The position numbers and the translations under genes were made by a program. A DNA stretch of 57,206 bases from Streptomyces novaecaesareae (GTDB lineage: Bacteria > Actinomycetota > Actinomycetes > Streptomycetales > Streptomycetaceae): contig NZ_JNWQ01000042.1 of assembly GCF_000716875.1 (NCBI RefSeq), positions 1 through 57,206 of the forward strand, given 5' to 3'. Shown here in pieces: positions 53,920-57,206 of the stretch; within the stretch, counting starts at the first letter, position 1, and the number at the start of each line of letters is the position of its first letter. Under the pieces are notes generated by a model that had not been told where the DNA came from, searched no databases, and was given only the letters and a program-made list of their open reading frames with translations.

Positions 53920-55521
53920 CTACTGGGGGCGAGCCTGGGTCCGGTGCACGTTCCCCTGGAAGTCCGCCGACAGGTACGCGCTGCCGTAGGCGTCCTTGAC
54001 GTAGACCAGTACGGCCGGCCCCGGGGTGAAGGTGTCGTACTGCACGACGATGTACTCGTCGGTCGGGTGGGCGATGCCGAGGGTGGTGTAGGCCTGCTGC
54101 AGCAGCCCGGGGAGCTTGCTCCAGTCGACGGCGTCGAGGTCCACCGCCTTGTCCAGGCCGGACATGGTGCCGCCGCCGCGCGGATCGTGCGAGGTCTTGC
54201 CGTTCCGGTAGCCGAACCTGTCGTAGAGCCCCGGGTTTCCCGGCACCGGGGCGCGACCGTACGCGTTGTCCGCGGCGAGCGAGAACTCCACGACCTGCGT
54301 GCCACCCATCGACGGGCTCAGCGCCTTGATCACGGAGCGCGCACCGTCCGGGGTGATCAGGCCCGGGTGTTCGGGGGAGGCGGTGACCGGCTTGTAGTCC
54401 GAGGTGTCGGCCTGCGAGGAGAAGTGGTTCACCGTCCAGCCGATGGCGGCGGCCAGCACGGCGGCGGCCAGCCAACTGGACTGGATCGCCCTGCGCCTGG
54501 CGGAGCCGGAACCAGAGCCGGAGGAGGGGGCGGGGCGTGGCTGGTCGCTCTCCGGGAGTGCGTCCTCATGGCGCGTGGGGGAGGGCTCGTCGGTCGGCGC
54601 GTCGAGCCGCACGGTGTCCGGGGAGCCGAGCCGTACGGTGTCCGGCGAGTCGGGCCCGGCCGGCGGCTCCGCCCCCGCCTCGGCCGCGGCGAGCAGCCGG
54701 TCCAGCAGTGCGGCGTCCGGCCGGGCCGCGGTGTCCCGGACCAGCAGGGCGGACAGCACCGGGCCGAGGGCCCCGGAGCGCACCGGCGGCGGCACCGGCT
54801 CGTCGAGCACGGCGGCGAGGGTGGCGATGCTCGTCGCGCGCCGCAGCGGGTGCCGGCCCTCGACGGCGACGTAGAGCATCATCCCCAGCGACCAGAGGTC
54901 CGAGGCCGGGTTGCCCTCCTCGCCGCGGATCCGCTCGGGGGCGATGTACTCGGGCGAGCCGATCAGGCCGCCCGTGGTGGTCAGACTGGTCGACTCCCGC
55001 AGCGCGGCGATGCCGAAGTCGGTGAGCACCGGTGTGCCGTCGGGGCGCAGCAGGACGTTCCCCGGCTTGACGTCGCGGTGCTGGATCCCGGCGGCGTGGG
55101 CGGCGCTCAGCGCGGACAGCACGCCCCGGCCGAGCCGGGCCGCCTCGGCCGGCGACATCGGGCCTCGGGCCAGCCGGTCGTGCAGCGAGCCGCCGGTGAC
55201 CAGTTCCATGACCAGCCAGGGGTACGGGTGCTCGGGCAGGTCGACGATGTGATGGATCGTCACCACGTGCGGGTTGCTGAGCCGGGCCAGCGAACGGGCC
55301 TCGCGAAGCACCCGCTCGCGCATGACCCGCGCGGCCTTCGGATCGCCGTCGAGCAGTGCGGGGTCGGGCGGGCGGACCTCCTTCAGCGCGACGTCGCGGT
55401 GCAGCACGACGTCGCGCGCCCGCCACACCAGCCCCATGCCTCCGCCGCCGAGCCGTTCGAGCAGTTCGAAGCGGCCGTCGATGAGCTGGATGTCCCGTCC
55501 CCCTGTGGTCATGGCGGTCAT
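53920..55521 (-). CDS. PknB-like membrane Ser/Thr protein kinase
   Basis: 533 aa. Kinase domain at about 17-275: Gly loop GGGGMG (25-30), Lys47, HRDVKPGN (148-155), DFG (168-170), APE (194-196). A linker with a duplicated SPDTVRL (292-298 and 300-306), which might be autophosphorylated at Thr, leads to one transmembrane helix at about 349-365. The extracellular C-terminal domain (about 370-533) has no PASTA repeats and contains YIVVQYDTFTPGPAVLVYV. The first ATG was used; a second is three codons on. No ribosome site is evident. Divergent from the ECF sigma gene. Confidence 0.92.
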   Translation of the reverse strand: MTAMTTGGRDIQLIDGRFELLERLGGGGMGLVWRARDVVLHRDVALKEVRPPDPALLDGDPKAARVMRERVLREARSLARLSNPHVVTIHHIVDLPEHPYPWLVMELVTGGSLHDRLARGPMSPAEAARLGRGVLSALSAAHAAGIQHRDVKPGNVLLRPDGTPVLTDFGIAALRESTSLTTTGGLIGSPEYIAPERIRGEEGNPASDLWSLGMMLYVAVEGRHPLRRATSIATLAAVLDEPVPPPVRSGALGPVLSALLVRDTAARPDAALLDRLLAAAEAGAEPPAGPDSPDTVRLGSPDTVRLDAPTDEPSPTRHEDALPESDQPRPAPSSGSGSGSARRRAIQSSWLAAAVLAAAIGWTVNHFSSQADTSDYKPVTASPEHPGLITPDGARSVIKALSPSMGGTQVVEFSLAADNAYGRAPVPGNPGLYDRFGYRNGKTSHDPRGGGTMSGLDKAVDLDAVDWSKLPGLLQQAYTTLGIAHPTDEYIVVQYDTFTPGPAVLVYVKDAYGSAYLSADFQGNVHRTQARPQ

Positions 55522-55680
55522 CGTAGGGCTCGGGTGTGACCTGGCCCGGAGGGGGTCCCGGGTCGGCGGCGGTGCAGCGTGCGGCCGAGTTCCGGAGGGG
55601 TGGCGAACCCCGGGTACGGCGCTGTGACGCAGGTCACGCCGGATGCAGAACCTGTGTGCCGCATCCAGCGTCTGGCTGGT

Positions 55681-56241
55681 GTGAGATCACGGAGGAGAGC
55701 ACTGGACGAGCTGGACGAGGAACGCCTCGTCCGGCTGGTGGCCAGGGGCGACCGCGGGGCGTTCGACGAGTTGTACCGGCGGACGTCGCCGTGGCTGGCG
55801 GTGCGGCTGCGCCGCCGCTGCGCGGACGAGCAGATCGTCGCCGAGGTCATGCAGGAGACCTACCTGGCGGTGTGGCGTGCGGCCGGCGCGTTCGCCGGGA
55901 GCGCGGTCGGCGGGACGGCCGTCGGATGGCTGTGGACGATCGCGGCGCGCCGCCTGGTCGACGCGTTCCGGCGCCGGGCCCACCACGCCGAACCGCCGGT
56001 CGCCGCCGCCGAGCGGGCGGTGGTGCCCGCGGCGGAGGAGGAGGCGCTCGCCGGGACCGTCGGCGGCGACGTCGGCGACGCGCTGCGGCGACTGGCGCCG
56101 GAACTCCGCGAGGTACTGCAGGCCACGGTGCTCGACGGGCTCTCCGTCCGGGAGGCCGCCGTCCTGCTCAGACTGCCCGAGGGCACGGTCAAGACCCGCG
56201 CCCGCCGGGCCCGGATCGCGATGCGGGAGGCACTGGCATGA
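55681..56241 (+). CDS. ECF-type RNA polymerase sigma factor
   Basis: 186 aa. Region 2: RLVARGDRGAFDELYRRTSPW and EVMQETYLAVWRAA. Region 4: RRLAPELREVLQATVLDGL, VREAAVLLRLPEGTVKTRARRAR. GTG 55681 was used; a GGAGGAG lies inside the coding start, so a slightly later non-ATG start is conceivable. It overlaps the anti-sigma gene as ATGA. Confidence 0.9.
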   Translation: MRSRRRALDELDEERLVRLVARGDRGAFDELYRRTSPWLAVRLRRRCADEQIVAEVMQETYLAVWRAAGAFAGSAVGGTAVGWLWTIAARRLVDAFRRRAHHAEPPVAAAERAVVPAAEEEALAGTVGGDVGDALRRLAPELREVLQATVLDGLSVREAAVLLRLPEGTVKTRARRARIAMREALA

Positions 56242-57095
56242 GCGAGCGAGCGAAGCGAGGCGGGCGCATGAGGGAGCGCAGCGTCGGCGACCACGCGTCG
56301 ACGCGGTTGATCGACGACTACGCACGCGGTGACACGGCGATGGCCGCGGACACGGTGTGGGCGCTGGAGGCCCATCTGGAGACCTGCGCGCCGTGCCGCG
56401 GCCGCCTGGCGGCCTCCGTGGCCACCGGGGCGCCCGGCATCGCCGCGCTGGTCGACACCGTCCGGGCCGGTCTGGAGCCGCAGTTGGACGCAGCCGTCGG
56501 GCTGCCCGTGCGCCGGTTCCGCCCGAGGTGGGTGTCGGCCTGGCTGACACCGGTGATGGCCCCGTGGCTGGCGATGACCGGCCTCGTCACCCTGCTGGCG
56601 CTGCTGCTGGGCGCGGTCGCGTCCCCGACGGTCTTCGGCCGTTCCTCTCCCGCGTTGCTGGTCGCGCCGGTGCTGCCGCTGTGCGGTGTCGCCGCGGCGT
56701 GGTCGCGCGGCCTGGACCCGGCGTACGAACTGACGGCCTCGACCGCCAGGGCCGGCCTGTCCCTGCTCCTCAGGCGCACCACGGCGGTACTCCTGGTGGT
56801 CCTGCCGGGGCTGCTGGCGGGCGGCTGGCTGACCGGGACGATGTCGGCCGCACAGTGGCTGCTGCCCTCCCTGGCCTTCACCTCCACCGCCCTGGCGCTG
56901 GGCAGCGTGGTCGGCGTGCGCCGCGCCGCCGTCGGGCTGGCGGTCGCCTGGGCCGCCGTCGTCGCGGCACCCGCGTGGGCGACCGGCCGCTTCCCCGTCG
57001 TCCTGCAGTCGGACCAACTGCCCTTGTGGGGGCTGCTCCTGGCACTCGGCACCGGCGCCGTGATCGTCCGCAGGAACGCCTACTCGTCGCTGTGA
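56238..57095 (+). CDS. Membrane anti-sigma factor with zinc-finger domain
   Basis: 285 aa. N-terminal anti-sigma zinc finger (HLETCAPCRGRL, the HxxxCxxC motif) at about residues 47-58, in cytoplasm. Six hydrophobic segments follow (about 110-270), so this is a multi-pass form rather than the common single-pass one. Partner of the upstream ECF sigma factor; the ATGA overlap supports this. Signal unknown. Confidence 0.88.
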   Translation: MSERAKRGGRMRERSVGDHASTRLIDDYARGDTAMAADTVWALEAHLETCAPCRGRLAASVATGAPGIAALVDTVRAGLEPQLDAAVGLPVRRFRPRWVSAWLTPVMAPWLAMTGLVTLLALLLGAVASPTVFGRSSPALLVAPVLPLCGVAAAWSRGLDPAYELTASTARAGLSLLLRRTTAVLLVVLPGLLAGGWLTGTMSAAQWLLPSLAFTSTALALGSVVGVRRAAVGLAVAWAAVVAAPAWATGRFPVVLQSDQLPLWGLLLALGTGAVIVRRNAYSSL

Positions 57096-57141
57096 GACCG
57101 CCCCCGACTGAAGTTCCCCCCTGACCTTGGACAGCTGTTGC

Positions 57142-57206
57142 TTACGCTGCGGGGGTGAAGTCGCGCTGCAGCCTGGCCCGGGTTTCGAGTGGGGTGAGGT
57201 ATCCGA
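57142..57206 (-). mobile_element. IS3-like transposase, 3' end only (cut by window edge)
   Basis: Leftward frame ends GYLTPLETRARLQRDFTPAA and TAA. This is a C-terminus typical of IS3-family integrase-core (OrfB) transposases in actinobacteria. The 45 bp between its stop and the anti-sigma gene end should include the terminal inverted repeat; TGACCTTGGACAG at about 57122-57134 is a candidate. Confidence 0.6.

Overview
The window is about 70% GC or higher, with dense genes, GTG/ATG starts, many 4-bp ATGA/GTGA stop-start overlaps and strong third-position GC bias. It contains LysR, SpoIIE-type phosphatase, Hanks-type kinase and ECF-sigma genes. Together these indicate a streptomycete (Streptomyces, Kitasatospora or a close relative), probably an accessory part of the chromosome. 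No tRNA, rRNA, CRISPR array or complete integrase gene was seen. The right edge cuts into the 3' end of an IS3-like transposase.

Layout. (1) 71-7982, leftward: a seven-gene peptide-scavenging operon: peptide-binding lipoprotein, two permeases, two ATPases, an S33 aminopeptidase-like hydrolase and a secreted M6 metallopeptidase. A LysR regulator is divergent (8081-9049). (2) 9050-18115: a mosaic of a PAS/GAF/SpoIIE phosphatase, an acyl-CoA ligase, a PEP-mobile-domain fragment, a DUF899 protein, a THEP1-like NTPase, a repeat-like protein and small unknowns, separated by repeat-bearing intergenic stretches. (3) 18278-37435: a defence island. A Ser/Thr kinase faces a four-gene operon made of a Cas4/AddB-like Fe-S nuclease, a restriction-endonuclease-fold protein, a DinG-like helicase and a PIWI-RE protein. 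This is followed 51 bp later by a complete four-gene Wadjet system (jetABCD, DUF2397/DUF2398/SMC/DUF2399 type). (4) 37540-45032, leftward: a five-gene carboxylate-activation and reduction cluster: PaaK-like ligase, MFS exporter, tandem GNAT, LuxE, and a LuxC reductase fused to a second ligase domain. (5) 45595-47923: a divergent AsnC regulator and a valine/histidine-decarboxylase-like PLP enzyme. (6) 48109-57095: a multi-pass orphan histidine kinase, an MpaB-type oxygenase, unknown proteins, a PknB-like kinase and an ECF sigma/anti-sigma pair.

The main result is the pairing of an Argonaute-related PIWI-RE module with an SMC-type Wadjet system. Both kinds of system are linked to attack on invading circular DNA. 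In addition, three direct repeats, each derived from the 3' end of a GH1 beta-glucosidase gene (9133, 14472 and 37438), lie at module boundaries. Two of them bracket a 23-kb segment holding the whole defence island, and the third copy begins three bases after jetD. They look like scars or attachment sites of serial integration at a glucosidase gene that is itself outside the window.
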